64,000 nt of DNA, from positions 1 to 64,000 of the forward strand of contig NZ_JAOQJW010000008.1 in NCBI RefSeq assembly GCF_025567265.1, written 5' to 3'. The notes beneath the pieces are model-generated. The model was not told where the DNA came from. It saw only the letters and a program-made list of their open reading frames with translations, and did no database searches. The position numbers and the translations under genes are program-made. This DNA is from Dorea_A amylophila (GTDB lineage Bacteria > Bacillota > Clostridia > Lachnospirales > Lachnospiraceae). This document shows, one piece after another, positions 7,441 through 16,307 of the stretch (its first letter is position 1; each line of letters starts with the position of its first letter).

Positions 7441-8835
7441 CTAGTCCGTGCCGTCGCCTTTCGCTTCGCACGTCGCCGTCCCGTCCTGCCTTGCTTGTGA
7501 AAGAAAGCCGATAGTCTGCAAAAAATCATGTCCTTTTGGAACTAAAGGCGTGTAAAACTCACTTATAACGCTTGTTCCCACATCACAATAGCCACGTCCC
7601 TTGATACGCTTCTGAAAAAATTGCTTTTTCACATCTGAACCGAACAGCATACCGTAACCTAATTCGCTGATACGCCCCAAGCCCACACGGAAATTGAAGT
7701 TATCCCTTATCCCGTCCGAGAAATACTTTGCGTCTGGACGCTGGCAGGCAACGATAAGGAAATAACCTGCTTGTCGTCCTAACATAACGATTTTCTTTAA
7801 CTGGCTAAGTAAGCTCACACTTTCTTTCGTCCCCAGCATTTCAAAAAATGCTACATATTCATCAAAGATAAGAAAGCAGGGTGGCAGTCCCAGATAGGCA
7901 TAGTTTTCGCCCGTCTTATAGTTTGGGTGTCGTTTCATTTCCTCACTTCGCTGTACCATTCCCTCATAAAAAGCATTGACGCAATCTATCATTTCTTCTT
8001 TGGTATGGTAGACGTTTGGCATGACCGTTCCTAAATCCGCAAGGTCGCTATTCTTCGGGTCTAAGATGTAAAGGACAGCGTTGGTATGCAGTAGGGCTTC
8101 AATGAGCGTCAGCAGAAAATAAGTTTTACCGCCACCAGTCCCACCAGCAATCAGAGCGTGAGGGAGTGCGTCATATTCCCAGACAAGATTTTTCATCAGT
8201 CTAAGACAGCCGTTTTCTGCCCTTACTTCATCAATGGTAATGCGGTTCGCTATCATATCATAAAGCAGGGTATATTCGATATAGCCGTCATGTAAGGTTT
8301 TGTCGGTCAACTCACAATATAAGCCACTTTCCAATTTATCCTCTAACCGTAAAAGCTGGTCTTGATATTTTCCCAGCGTAATTTCACAGCGGATATGAAG
8401 CAGTCCCTTTTCCATTTGATAATAAATCTTTGGAAACCAGACGATTTTTTCCCTTGATCTGCCTTGCAGGTCAGTAAAAAAACCGCTATCTTGTACGGTA
8501 TCGGCTTCATACCACTTGTTTTCCAGTATCATTCTTGCCAGCTTTTGACGGTGCAGGAGGTTCTTGAAATTGTCATAACAGAAGCGATAATACAGAAAAG
8601 CGACCAATGCACAAACACCAGTCGCTATCAGTATGGTTATGAAGTTGTAAGGGGAGAGCGTCAAGCCGTTTTCTAACAAGCTAAAATGCTCCCAATCGGT
8701 ACGCATGAGCTGTTTGATATTCAATAGCAGGAGAATCGCCACGAATACAAACAGAAACGTTCCTATGGAAAAGTGGTAGACAAGTTGCTTGTCGCTGGCT
8801 CTGATACGGTGTCCTTTGTTACAAATCTTACGCAT
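7441..8835 (-). CDS. TcpA/FtsK-like coupling ATPase (Tn916 ORF21 type)
   Basis: 464 residues. Two membrane segments lie at about residues 20-40 and 60-80, and a FtsK/SpoIIIE ATPase domain has Walker A (GGTGGGKT) near residue 230 and Walker B (FLIFDEY) near residue 320. This is the coupling protein that feeds relaxase-bound DNA to the channel. The C-terminal coding part abuts the oriT hairpins. Length and position fit Tn916 ORF21. Confidence 0.92.
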   Translation of the reverse strand: MRKICNKGHRIRASDKQLVYHFSIGTFLFVFVAILLLLNIKQLMRTDWEHFSLLENGLTLSPYNFITILIATGVCALVAFLYYRFCYDNFKNLLHRQKLARMILENKWYEADTVQDSGFFTDLQGRSREKIVWFPKIYYQMEKGLLHIRCEITLGKYQDQLLRLEDKLESGLYCELTDKTLHDGYIEYTLLYDMIANRITIDEVRAENGCLRLMKNLVWEYDALPHALIAGGTGGGKTYFLLTLIEALLHTNAVLYILDPKNSDLADLGTVMPNVYHTKEEMIDCVNAFYEGMVQRSEEMKRHPNYKTGENYAYLGLPPCFLIFDEYVAFFEMLGTKESVSLLSQLKKIVMLGRQAGYFLIVACQRPDAKYFSDGIRDNFNFRVGLGRISELGYGMLFGSDVKKQFFQKRIKGRGYCDVGTSVISEFYTPLVPKGHDFLQTIGFLSQARQDGTATCEAKGDGTD

Positions 8836-8861
8836 AAATCAATCACTCCTTTCTGGATATG

Positions 8862-8894
8862 AAAAAAGCAGTCAATCGTATAGACTAACTGCTT
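8862..8894 (-). terminator. Terminator after the DUF1700 gene
   Basis: Third copy of the AAGCAGT...ACTGCTT stem with T6 on the minus-strand transcript. It insulates the PadR/DUF1700 cargo from the coupling ATPase gene. Confidence 0.75.
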
Positions 8895-8909
8895 AAACAC
8901 ACATACATA

Positions 8910-9476
8910 TTAAATTGATAAATTGTTTTTAGTCTTACTAATACCTTTGCAATAGGTAATCAATAACTTCCATGCACCTCGTCCTAATAAGAACAAGATT
9001 ATTCCCGTGATTAGTGATAAGATAAATACTGGAATAGGGCTTAAAGCTGTATTTCCAAATTGAAAACCAATATAATCTACATAAGGAATATTCAAATGTA
9101 ATAAATAATCTACTAATTTTATAATCCCTAATACAGCAGAAGCAACACCACACAGAATAAAAGTAGGTGCAACAATAACCAAAACAGGTATTACAAACAA
9201 TCCAGAAAAACCTACTAAGCTATAAAAAGCACAAACTGTTAAAAATCTGTTCCAGCTAAAACCGTTTTCCTTTGCAAGTAAATCTCCAAGATAGGCTTTT
9301 GCAAGGTCTTTTGGCTTTCCTAATCTGGTTAAAATTTGTTCTGTTGAGAGATTTTCGCTTTCCATTTCTAAAATAGAGCCTTTTATTTCTTTTACAATAT
9401 CAACACGTTCAGAAGTTGGAAGTGGTTTCAAACATTTATCAATAGTGTCTAAATATTTTTCAAATGTAGTATTCAT
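8910..9476 (-). CDS. DUF1700/HAAS-domain membrane protein
   Basis: 188 residues. The first 75 form the HAAS-type soluble helical domain (EKYLDTIDKCLKPLP...LGKPKDLAKAYLGDLL). Three to four hydrophobic segments follow (about residues 80-105, 105-125, 145-168). Such proteins are nearly always paired with a PadR regulator, as here: its start lies four bases after the PadR stop. The pair is thought to sense and respond to envelope stress. It is cargo inserted between ORF22 and ORF21. Confidence 0.85.
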   Translation of the reverse strand: MNTTFEKYLDTIDKCLKPLPTSERVDIVKEIKGSILEMESENLSTEQILTRLGKPKDLAKAYLGDLLAKENGFSWNRFLTVCAFYSLVGFSGLFVIPVLVIVAPTFILCGVASAVLGIIKLVDYLLHLNIPYVDYIGFQFGNTALSPIPVFILSLITGIILFLLGRGAWKLLITYCKGISKTKNNLSI

Positions 9477-9480
9477 AATT

Positions 9481-9822
9481 TTATTCTCCTTTCAAATCAG
9501 ACATAGCATTTAATAAATTTTCCCATTCAGTATTCATAGCGTCCAGATAATTTTTTCCGTCTGGTGTTAATGAATAATATTTACGAGGTGGCAAGCCCTC
9601 TGTGGACTCTTGCCAAGTTGATTGCAAATAATTTTCCTTTTGTAATCTTCTTAACAATGGATATACTGTACTTTCCGTAGAAGTAATTATAGGATATTTG
9701 CTCAATTCTTGTAAAATCTCATACCCATAATATACTTTTTTATCCAGCATTAGCAAAATACAATATTCCAATGTACCTCGCACTATTTGAGATTTCCATT
9801 TGTCTAAGTTCATGTTGTTCAC
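9481..9822 (-). CDS. PadR family transcriptional regulator
   Basis: 113 residues with a winged helix: VRGTLEYCILLMLDKKVYYG, then ESTVYPLLRRLQKENYL and PRKYYSLTPDGKNYLD. This is the PadR-s1 pattern. It is the first gene of a two-gene operon with the DUF1700 protein and has its own promoter at 9846-9874. A GTAC-N6-GTAC element overlaps the -10 region (CGTACTACACAGTACT on the plus strand, about 9848-9863), likely the autoregulatory operator. Confidence 0.88.
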   Translation of the reverse strand: MNNMNLDKWKSQIVRGTLEYCILLMLDKKVYYGYEILQELSKYPIITSTESTVYPLLRRLQKENYLQSTWQESTEGLPPRKYYSLTPDGKNYLDAMNTEWENLLNAMSDLKGE

Positions 9823-9845
9823 CTCACTGTTTTCTTGATAGGTAT

Positions 9846-9874
9846 ATCGTACTACACAGTACTATGAATGTCAA
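9846..9874 (-). promoter_or_regulatory. PadR operon promoter with candidate operator
   Basis: Read leftward: TTGACA (9869-9874), 17-base spacer, TACGAT (9846-9851). The paired GTAC half-sites lie in the spacer and at the -10 box. Confidence 0.7.
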
Positions 9875-9923
9875 CAGTATATTTTAATTGAACAACACTT
9901 TTTTTTGAAAGGTATATCAATTA

Positions 9924-10307
9924 CTATTTTTTCGGTTGTCCCTGCGTGTTATTATTCTGTGGATTGCCTGCGTTCTGGTTGCCTTTATTCTTTAACACAA
10001 TATCCTCTGCCTTTACATACCAGTCCACATCTGCACCCGTATAGGTTTTTCGTGATACCGTATCGGCTACGGGATTGACAAGCTCCACGACTGCATTGTA
10101 AGGAAATTCCCTTAACGGTACTTCTGGCGGTACAGATACGGGGATAATTCCACCATGCAGACTGCACTTCAAATCATAGATACGCTTTTTAAGCTGGGTA
10201 CTCGGTGTCCCGTCCTCATTCTGCAAGAACACATCACGTACCGCTGTAAACTTTAATTCTCCAAATGTTTTCTCTTTGTCAATAACAAACCCGTTTGATA
10301 ATCTCAT
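9924..10307 (-). CDS. Tn916 ORF22-like DUF961 protein
   Basis: 127 residues starting MRLSNGFVIDKEKTFGELKF. The DUF961/YdcP pattern is plain, and the Gly/Asn/Gln-rich tail (GNPQNNNTQGQPKK) is typical of ORF22. These small proteins head the conjugation operon of Tn916-type ICEs; recent work links them to DNA processing, but the role is not settled. It pairs with the ORF23-like gene upstream. Confidence 0.88.
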   Translation of the reverse strand: MRLSNGFVIDKEKTFGELKFTAVRDVFLQNEDGTPSTQLKKRIYDLKCSLHGGIIPVSVPPEVPLREFPYNAVVELVNPVADTVSRKTYTGADVDWYVKAEDIVLKNKGNQNAGNPQNNNTQGQPKK

Positions 10308-10322
10308 AAATTCTTCACTCCT

Positions 10323-10649
10323 TTACTTTTCTTCAACTGCTACAATATCATCAGCAACTAATACATAATCGGTATGTCCCATATCCCCGATTGCGTAACC
10401 TCTGCCGTATAACTTCGGATTGACAAGTTTTACTTTCTGTTCATACTTGAAATGCTTTTCGCCAGCCTGCACAGGAATTTCCACCACAACATTTTCGCCT
10501 TTCTGTATGTCAGAATAAAGGTTATAGCTTCGTCTGGCTAAGACCCTGCGATTATTTTTATCTCTTTCAAAGACTGGCTCGCTTTCGCCTGCAAATTCAA
10601 GAGTTCCAAAAGACTGTGCCATATCTGGCACGACATATTTCATTTCCAT
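10323..10649 (-). CDS. Tn916 ORF23-like DUF961 protein
   Basis: 108 residues, DUF961/YdcP family (VVPDMAQSFGTLEFAGESEP). It is the first gene of the conserved Tn916 transfer operon here. The stop lies 15 bases before the ORF22-like start. A GAGGTAAAACAGT ribosome site precedes the ATG. It resembles its neighbour, so the two probably arose by duplication. Confidence 0.88.
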   Translation of the reverse strand: MEMKYVVPDMAQSFGTLEFAGESEPVFERDKNNRRVLARRSYNLYSDIQKGENVVVEIPVQAGEKHFKYEQKVKLVNPKLYGRGYAIGDMGHTDYVLVADDIVAVEEK

Positions 10650-10887
10650 ACTGTTTTACCTCGTTTCTTTCTATATTTGATAAGTTTTTTAATTGTGATT
10701 TCTTATTCTGGCGGTTTGGGAAGTACCAGCAATCCCCCAGATAGTAAAGGGTAAAATCAATGCTTACGCACCCTTGACTATCCGTGTTCTTGCAGGTTGT
10801 AGGCAGACAAGCCAGAATAAGCAAAAATCTGCCGTTTGACAGCTTCGGCGGAGAGCGTGATTTTTCTTTCCTCATACCGTTACCGCC

Positions 10888-13800
10888 TTATGATTTCTTC
10901 ATTTTACGGCGTTTGTAAAGATATGTTCCAGCCAGTCCACCAGCAGACGCAAGCAACATCACGACAAATGCCATTACATTTGTACTGTCGCCCGTTTTGG
11001 GACTGTCGCTAGGTCTGTTAGGCTTTTCCGGTGTCGGTGGTGTTTCGGGTTTCTCTGGTTCTTCTGGCTTTTCCTTAAAAGTAATCGTCTGTCCCTTATC
11101 CTCAATATCCTTATGCTCGGTAACTTTCTTCGGCTCGTCTGGATTGCTTAAATCGTATAATTCCTCAAAAGTTACAAGCTGTTTGCCGTCAAGAGAAGTA
11201 GCGTCAAACGTAAAAGCAACTTCCACTTTCATAGTTTCGCTGTCAGCAATAAAAGTGTAATCACTTTCCACACGTTTTCCATTGATAAGAAGTTCTGCAT
11301 TTTCTTCTTTCAACATCTGCCAGCCCACAAGTTTGTACTGTGTACCGACTTCTAAGCCCTCTAAGGTTACGGTATCAATGATTGTAACGTCTTTTCCTGC
11401 TTTAAGCTCTTTGTTGCCGTCCTTATCGGTAGCGGTAGTATGTATCTTGATGATACGCTCTGTGATAAGTACCGTTTGCCCGTCGTCCTCAATGTCTTTG
11501 TGTTCTGCAACTTTTACGGGTTCGTCTGGATTGCTGAAATCATATAATTCTTCAAAGGTAACAAGGTTTTTGCCACCTAAAGCAGACGCATTGAATGTAT
11601 AGGAAATTTTCACTTTCATTTCTTCATCATCAGCGACAAAGGTATAATCGTTTTCTACACGTTTCCCGTCAATGATAAGCTCGGCGTTTTCTTCCTTTAA
11701 CATCTGCCAGCCTTTCAACTGATACTTTGCGCCTTTTGTAAGTCCGTCTAATTTGACAGTATCAACGATTGTAACCTCTTTTCCTGCAAGGATAGTCTTT
11801 TCGCCGTCTTTGCTGGTCGCTGTGGTATGAATAGAGATTTCTTTTTCGTATTCATCAGTTAGCGTTCCTAAATCAATCACAAGGTTATTTCTTGATACCA
11901 CGATTTCAAAAGGTGGGATAAGTTCAAAGCCTTTGTTACTATCGCAACGCATTTCTTCAATGATATAGGTATCATAAGGTAATGCCCCCTTGCTGTCGTC
12001 TGGTTCAGAAGTCCCAAACCACACACCGTCCTCACTGGTCTTGCCTGCGTTTGTGTTGTGCTTATGAGAAGCCCAGTCAGCAGAAGTGGAAAACTGCCCG
12101 TTATCATCAGTTACCACAACATGATTTTCGCCCGTTGTCTTGCTTGTGATCCTAAAAGGAACATCAGCAAGACGCTTATGTGTGCCTGCACCGATTTTTA
12201 CACCCTCAATATCTCCACGCTTAATCTGATTGTAGATAGAATGAGCTTCGTCGGTTAAGTCCACGATTTTTCCATTTTCTGTGATTGTAAAATCAATCGG
12301 TTTTGCACCGTCAGTTAAGTAACCGTCGGGAGCTTGTTTCTCAACGATACGGAAATTTCCGTAAGGCAAAAGGTCAGCGGAAGTAGAAGCGATACCCTCA
12401 ATATCTGTACGAATAGTTTTTACGACTTCATTTTTCTTATATAGCTTGCCCTCAACCAAAACAGAATTATCATTTAAGGAAATGATGTCAAAGACAGTAT
12501 CTTTCAGAGTGGCACTTCCTTGTGGCTTTGTATCGCCCGTTTCTAAATCTCGTTTCTGAATTTTGACACCGCCACGGATAACCTTGTCTGATACAGAAAA
12601 CTGGTTACTTCCAGATAATACGGCAAGGTCGCCGTCCTCGGTAATCTGTGTTACATATAAGCCCTTAATCTGTTCGGACTTATCGCCAGCCTGCATATAT
12701 GCACCCTCTAACAAGTAGCCGTTTGGAGCTTTCGTTTCCTCAACGGTTAGCGTTCCAAGTGGAAGAACCGCCTTGCCGTCCTGCATATAGAAGCTATCGC
12801 CAGATACCTTGTATGCGTCCGCTAATTTTGTGATGTAGTGAGTTGTCCCGTCGCTGTCTGTTTCAGCGATTGTCTTTGTAACCCATGTACGAGTAGCTTC
12901 GGCAGGGAGATTGTCTTTGTTATAGAAGCCAGCATAATACTTCCATGTAAATTCCGCACCTGCTAAAGAAGCGTTCCCCTGCGGATTGTCTTTCTGTGTT
13001 TCCATATCAATCTTGAAAAGCTCAATCAAAGTGTCCGTTACTTTCGGTGTATCTGATACTTTCAAGGTTGCTGTCTTTCCAACTTCAACCTTTAAAGAAT
13101 ATACAGTTTTATCCACTTTATATCCTGCTGGTGCGGATAATTCCTTGATATAGACTGTGCCTGCTTTTACCTCTACAATATCTGTATTTCCGTTTTCATC
13201 AGTCGTAAGGGTGGCAAGCTGTTTCGTGCAGTCCTTATCAGAAAAGACACCATAGGTCGCACCTGCAATAGAGTAATTCCCGTTACCGTTTGTAATGCTG
13301 GTATTACTGGAAGTCTTTTGTAGTTTCGCATTTCCGACATTCAGTTTCGCCCAGAATTGTCCCAATTCCTGCCCCTCGCCAGAGTAGATATAACCGCCAC
13401 ATTCATAGCGTTCTTTATTTTCTTTGACAAAGGCTCTTGCACCAGAGAAAACTTCGTCCTGCGTAGCCTTTGGTATTTCATCATAAGAAGCTCGCACGTT
13501 ATCACATTGCCAGCCAAGATGTACGCTCAATCTCTGCCAGACAACACATTGTTCCAACAGATAGACTTGCTTGTAATTCAGTTCCTTGTGAGCTTCGCCA
13601 TACTGTTTGACATACTCTAAGGATAACGCCACATCTGAAATCTGGTCGACACTCATGCGTGAGCTTGCGTCAGCTCTGGTCTTGTAACCGTTCTTAAAGT
13701 TTGTGTTAATGTCGATACAATAGGCAGTTTCGCCCTCGACTTTCATATAGCCCTCATTGAATGTCGAACCGATAGAACCGTCATTCATTACTTTTTCAAT

Positions 13801-13932
13801 GATACCGACACGCTCTGCACTTTCCGTCCAGTATTGCTTACTTTCTGCATGGACGGGTGTAGTCGGTAAAGCAGTAACGACAGTTGCAAGAGCTAAGAAG
13901 CCCGTACACAATCGTTTTAACATCTTTTTCAT
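10888..13932 (-). CDS. Sortase-anchored adhesin with thioester and VaFE repeats
   Basis: About 1014 residues from the ATG at 13932 (AAAGGAG upstream; an earlier in-frame ATG is less well placed). There is a signal peptide (MKKMLKRLCTGFLALA... to about residue 30). A thioester-type domain follows, with the Cys in AYCIDI and the Gln in LLEQCVVW that could form the cross-link used to bind host surfaces. Several CnaB/SpaA-like stalk domains come next, then two near-identical VaFE repeats (VTFEELYD appears twice, about residues 690-930). The C-terminus has a proline-rich wall segment, a sorting signal of the LPxTG kind (SPKTGD), a hydrophobic helix and a basic tail. Similar collagen-adhesin-like proteins are carried by Tn916-type ICEs in gut Clostridia. 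Confidence 0.9.
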   Translation of the reverse strand: MKKMLKRLCTGFLALATVVTALPTTPVHAESKQYWTESAERVGIIEKVMNDGSIGSTFNEGYMKVEGETAYCIDINTNFKNGYKTRADASSRMSVDQISDVALSLEYVKQYGEAHKELNYKQVYLLEQCVVWQRLSVHLGWQCDNVRASYDEIPKATQDEVFSGARAFVKENKERYECGGYIYSGEGQELGQFWAKLNVGNAKLQKTSSNTSITNGNGNYSIAGATYGVFSDKDCTKQLATLTTDENGNTDIVEVKAGTVYIKELSAPAGYKVDKTVYSLKVEVGKTATLKVSDTPKVTDTLIELFKIDMETQKDNPQGNASLAGAEFTWKYYAGFYNKDNLPAEATRTWVTKTIAETDSDGTTHYITKLADAYKVSGDSFYMQDGKAVLPLGTLTVEETKAPNGYLLEGAYMQAGDKSEQIKGLYVTQITEDGDLAVLSGSNQFSVSDKVIRGGVKIQKRDLETGDTKPQGSATLKDTVFDIISLNDNSVLVEGKLYKKNEVVKTIRTDIEGIASTSADLLPYGNFRIVEKQAPDGYLTDGAKPIDFTITENGKIVDLTDEAHSIYNQIKRGDIEGVKIGAGTHKRLADVPFRITSKTTGENHVVVTDDNGQFSTSADWASHKHNTNAGKTSEDGVWFGTSEPDDSKGALPYDTYIIEEMRCDSNKGFELIPPFEIVVSRNNLVIDLGTLTDEYEKEISIHTTATSKDGEKTILAGKEVTIVDTVKLDGLTKGAKYQLKGWQMLKEENAELIIDGKRVENDYTFVADDEEMKVKISYTFNASALGGKNLVTFEELYDFSNPDEPVKVAEHKDIEDDGQTVLITERIIKIHTTATDKDGNKELKAGKDVTIIDTVTLEGLEVGTQYKLVGWQMLKEENAELLINGKRVESDYTFIADSETMKVEVAFTFDATSLDGKQLVTFEELYDLSNPDEPKKVTEHKDIEDKGQTITFKEKPEEPEKPETPPTPEKPNRPSDSPKTGDSTNVMAFVVMLLASAGGLAGTYLYKRRKMKKS

Positions 13933-13968
13933 AAAATCTAATGCTCCTTTCATTTTGGGTAATAAAAT

Positions 13969-14023
13969 AGCCGTCCAATAAGAACGGCTGGAAATAGAAA
14001 AGGAACGTCATTTTAGGCGTTCC
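13969..14023 (-). terminator. Tandem hairpins upstream of the adhesin (terminator/attenuator)
   Basis: On the minus strand GGAACG...CGTTCC is followed by TTTTCT, then AGCCGT...ACGGCT is followed by ATTTTATT, ending about 35 bases before the adhesin start. They could terminate incoming transcription or attenuate the adhesin message. Confidence 0.55.
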
Positions 14024-14090
14024 ATAATCTATAAAATATTCAGTTTTTTATACTGATGTGTTGCTCATCAAAATCTCAAATCAAGGTTAT

Positions 14091-14402
14091 TTGACACCAA
14101 TTTTGACACCAATTTTTTGTATATTGACGATTTCTGATGAAATGTGATAAATTCATAAAACCCGTGAAAAGCCTGTAAATAGGCACTTTACGGCACTCTA
14201 TGAACTAAGACAAAAGCGACGCTGTAATAACAAGAGATGAGTGCTAATTATTTTGTGAAGATTTTGTGAAGCCTTGATTTTACGGGCTTCACAGGGATTT
14301 TTCACTTGCTTTCGCACTCGATTTTCTTGATTTGACCACATTTTTACGACAAATTCTTGGAAAAATATATTCGTCTGATTTTCTTACCACATTTTACGAC
14401 AA
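14091..14402. repeat. Cluster of short direct repeats (candidate integrase arm sites)
   Basis: No gene is visible between 14,024 and 14,413. This region holds two tandem copies of TTGACACCAATT (14091-14114), two of ATTTTGTGAAG (14250-14271), a GTGAAGCC...GGCTTCAC inverted repeat just after them, and two copies of CCACATTTT(T)ACGACAA (14336-14352, 14387-14402). Directly downstream of a tyrosine integrase 3' end, such repeats are typical integrase arm-binding sites near an element end. Confidence 0.6.
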
Positions 14403-14413
14403 CGACTTATGGT

Positions 14414-14617
14414 TTATACCACAGCAGGTACGGTTTCTGGCAGGTTCATTTTGGACATCTCGTTCTCCACATGAGACTTTTCTGCAATATGATTATAGAC
14501 ATTCATTGTAATCTGTGCATCTGAATGGCCCATCACATACTGCATAACTTTGGGATTGACGTTATTCTCACCCAGTCTGGTACATCCCGTATGACGAAGG
14601 GTATGTGGATGTGTCAA
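14414..14617 (-). pseudogene. Tyrosine integrase, C-terminal fragment
   Basis: The last 67 codons of a phage/Tn916-type tyrosine recombinase. They contain HTLRHTGCTRLGENNVNPKV and the MGHSDAQITMNVYNH block that carries the catalytic R, H and Y residues. No ribosome site precedes it, and upstream in frame the reading meets stops within about 40 bases, so the 5' four-fifths of the gene is missing. The break lies at about 14,620, where the serine-recombinase element begins. The rest of the integrase is not in this window. Confidence 0.85.
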
Positions 14618-14735
14618 GTATAGGACAAAAAAAATTTTATTTTTTTCTGCCGAAGACTATCTGACGCTTCCATCAGGTAGTCCCAGCACCTTTATTATCT
14701 TCTGGTAAGTCATTCTTGTCCTGCTCAAGTTACCT
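14618..14735. other. Junction of serine-recombinase element with the broken integrase
   Basis: A 118-base non-coding stretch between the integrase break and the stop of the first serine recombinase. It contains partly symmetrical AGGACAA (about 14631) and TTGTCCT (about 14716) motifs and a 10-base stem GACTATCTGA...TCAGGTAGTC (14655-14682, one G-U pair). It is the candidate attachment junction of the inserted element. The exact core cannot be fixed without the other end. Confidence 0.5.
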
Positions 14736-16307
14736 CTATTCTGAAAAAATATCGTCAAAATTCCATTCGATTTCGATTTCATCCTGACTATGAACACGGA
14801 TCACCTTGATAATCTCACGCAGCTTCTCTGTATCGAACTTCTGAATTCCCAAGAAATCTTTTAGTTTTATTTTATCAGAAAGTTCATTTTGTTCAAGAAG
14901 CTTTTTACTATTCTCCGCATCTTCTATCTTTCGTTTTATTTCCTCCAGCTGTACACTTATCTTTCCTGCTCTCTGCTTATACGAATCACGATCTATACGA
15001 CCATCTTTGTAATCATCATAGAGTTTCATCTTTTCCGAGGTCAACTGTCGGCTCTGTTTTTGCAATTCTGCGGTATTGATCTCTTTGTCGTCGCATTGCC
15101 TGTTGGAAGATACTTTCTTTTCTTTTTCCAATATTGACGCTGCATACTGATGAACAAGCCCAAGGATATTCTCCTCCAACGGTTCCCGCCGGATCACCAG
15201 ACTTCGACACACAGGATCTCCATTGGTTCGGGCATCTGAACATTTCAGCAAATGCTCTGTTTCTTTTAGCAGAGAATGCCCGCAGTTAGCACATAGCAAC
15301 AATGCCGGCTGTTTTTTACGTCTTTCCAGAGTAAAATTGGTACGTGATTCCGCAACACTTCTCTTCTTTTTCGGATGCATTTCATTTGCTTTTTCAAACA
15401 ATGCCCTGTCTATAATTGCCGTATGATGATTTTCCAGGCGAACCCATTCTGTTTCATCATTCAGAACTGCTTTATGACCGGTATGCATACTGCAACGTGT
15501 TTTTCCCCAGATTCTGGTTCCAATATAAATCTCATCCCGGACAATTGCCGCTACTGTCGTAGGGCTCCAGTGTTTCTTTTTGATCGTGTCAAACCTCTGG
15601 AACTGCACCTGATCCCCTCTTGATAATTTCTGCTCATCACAAGTGGCAATCGCCTGTCCGTTCAATTCCCTTGTAATATCCGCAAAACTTGTTCCTTCCG
15701 CTGCCATCCGAAAAATCATTTTCACGACTTTTGCAGCCTCTGGATCTACTTCCAGCCTTCCATCTTTTCCTTTTTTATAGCCATATCTGGCATTTACCGG
15801 AAGGCGTGTACCATTTCTCGTTCTTGTCTGCAATGCTGATGAAATTTTCTTGGACAAATCCAGGCTATACATATTGTATACCAGATTCTGCAATGCTACA
15901 TTCATTCCACCAGTCATTCCGCTACTTGCTGCACTGTCATAGCTGTCATTAATCGAAATAAATCGAATCTGTAGAAGTGGAAAAATATATTCAATATAAA
16001 ATCCAACTTCCAAATAGTCTCTTCCAAATCTGGAAAAGTCTTTCACAACTACACAGCCGATTTCTCCGCTTTTCATGTCATCCTGCAGCTGTTGAAATCC
16101 CTGCCTTTTAAAATGAGTACCGCTGACACCGTCATCCACATATTCCAGAATATCCGACTCAACTACACCCAGCTCATCAATTACAAATGATTTTAACAGA
16201 ATTCTCTGAGAAGTTACACTGTCGCTCTCTTTTTTGGCTCTGCCATCTACATTGTCATCTTCTGCAGACAAACGGATGTAAACAGCTGTTTTTCTAAGAT
16301 CTGTCAT
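14736..16307 (-). CDS. Large serine recombinase 3 of 3
   Basis: 523 residues. The resolvase catalytic domain starts VYIRLSAEDD (nucleophile Ser near residue 13), with conserved VVVKDFSRFGRDYLEVGFYIE near residue 90. A recombinase domain and a zinc-ribbon (CANCGH...C) follow, then a coiled coil (about residues 400-470). It is third in a three-gene operon and overlaps the previous gene by four bases (ATGA). Such trios form the integration/excision module of many Clostridia ICEs, with one enzyme usually leading and the others accessory. Confidence 0.93.
   Translation of the reverse strand: MTDLRKTAVYIRLSAEDDNVDGRAKKESDSVTSQRILLKSFVIDELGVVESDILEYVDDGVSGTHFKRQGFQQLQDDMKSGEIGCVVVKDFSRFGRDYLEVGFYIEYIFPLLQIRFISINDSYDSAASSGMTGGMNVALQNLVYNMYSLDLSKKISSALQTRTRNGTRLPVNARYGYKKGKDGRLEVDPEAAKVVKMIFRMAAEGTSFADITRELNGQAIATCDEQKLSRGDQVQFQRFDTIKKKHWSPTTVAAIVRDEIYIGTRIWGKTRCSMHTGHKAVLNDETEWVRLENHHTAIIDRALFEKANEMHPKKKRSVAESRTNFTLERRKKQPALLLCANCGHSLLKETEHLLKCSDARTNGDPVCRSLVIRREPLEENILGLVHQYAASILEKEKKVSSNRQCDDKEINTAELQKQSRQLTSEKMKLYDDYKDGRIDRDSYKQRAGKISVQLEEIKRKIEDAENSKKLLEQNELSDKIKLKDFLGIQKFDTEKLREIIKVIRVHSQDEIEIEWNFDDIFSE

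Noticed and set aside
10597..10875. 92-codon minus-strand frame upstream of the ORF23-like gene.
   Set aside because: It runs into the ORF23-like gene in another frame, has no family resemblance I can support and no clear ribosome site; more likely leader DNA of the transfer operon.
11100..11850. Long near-identical DNA repeats considered as a separate mobile repeat.
   Set aside because: They are the two VaFE domain repeats within the adhesin reading frame.
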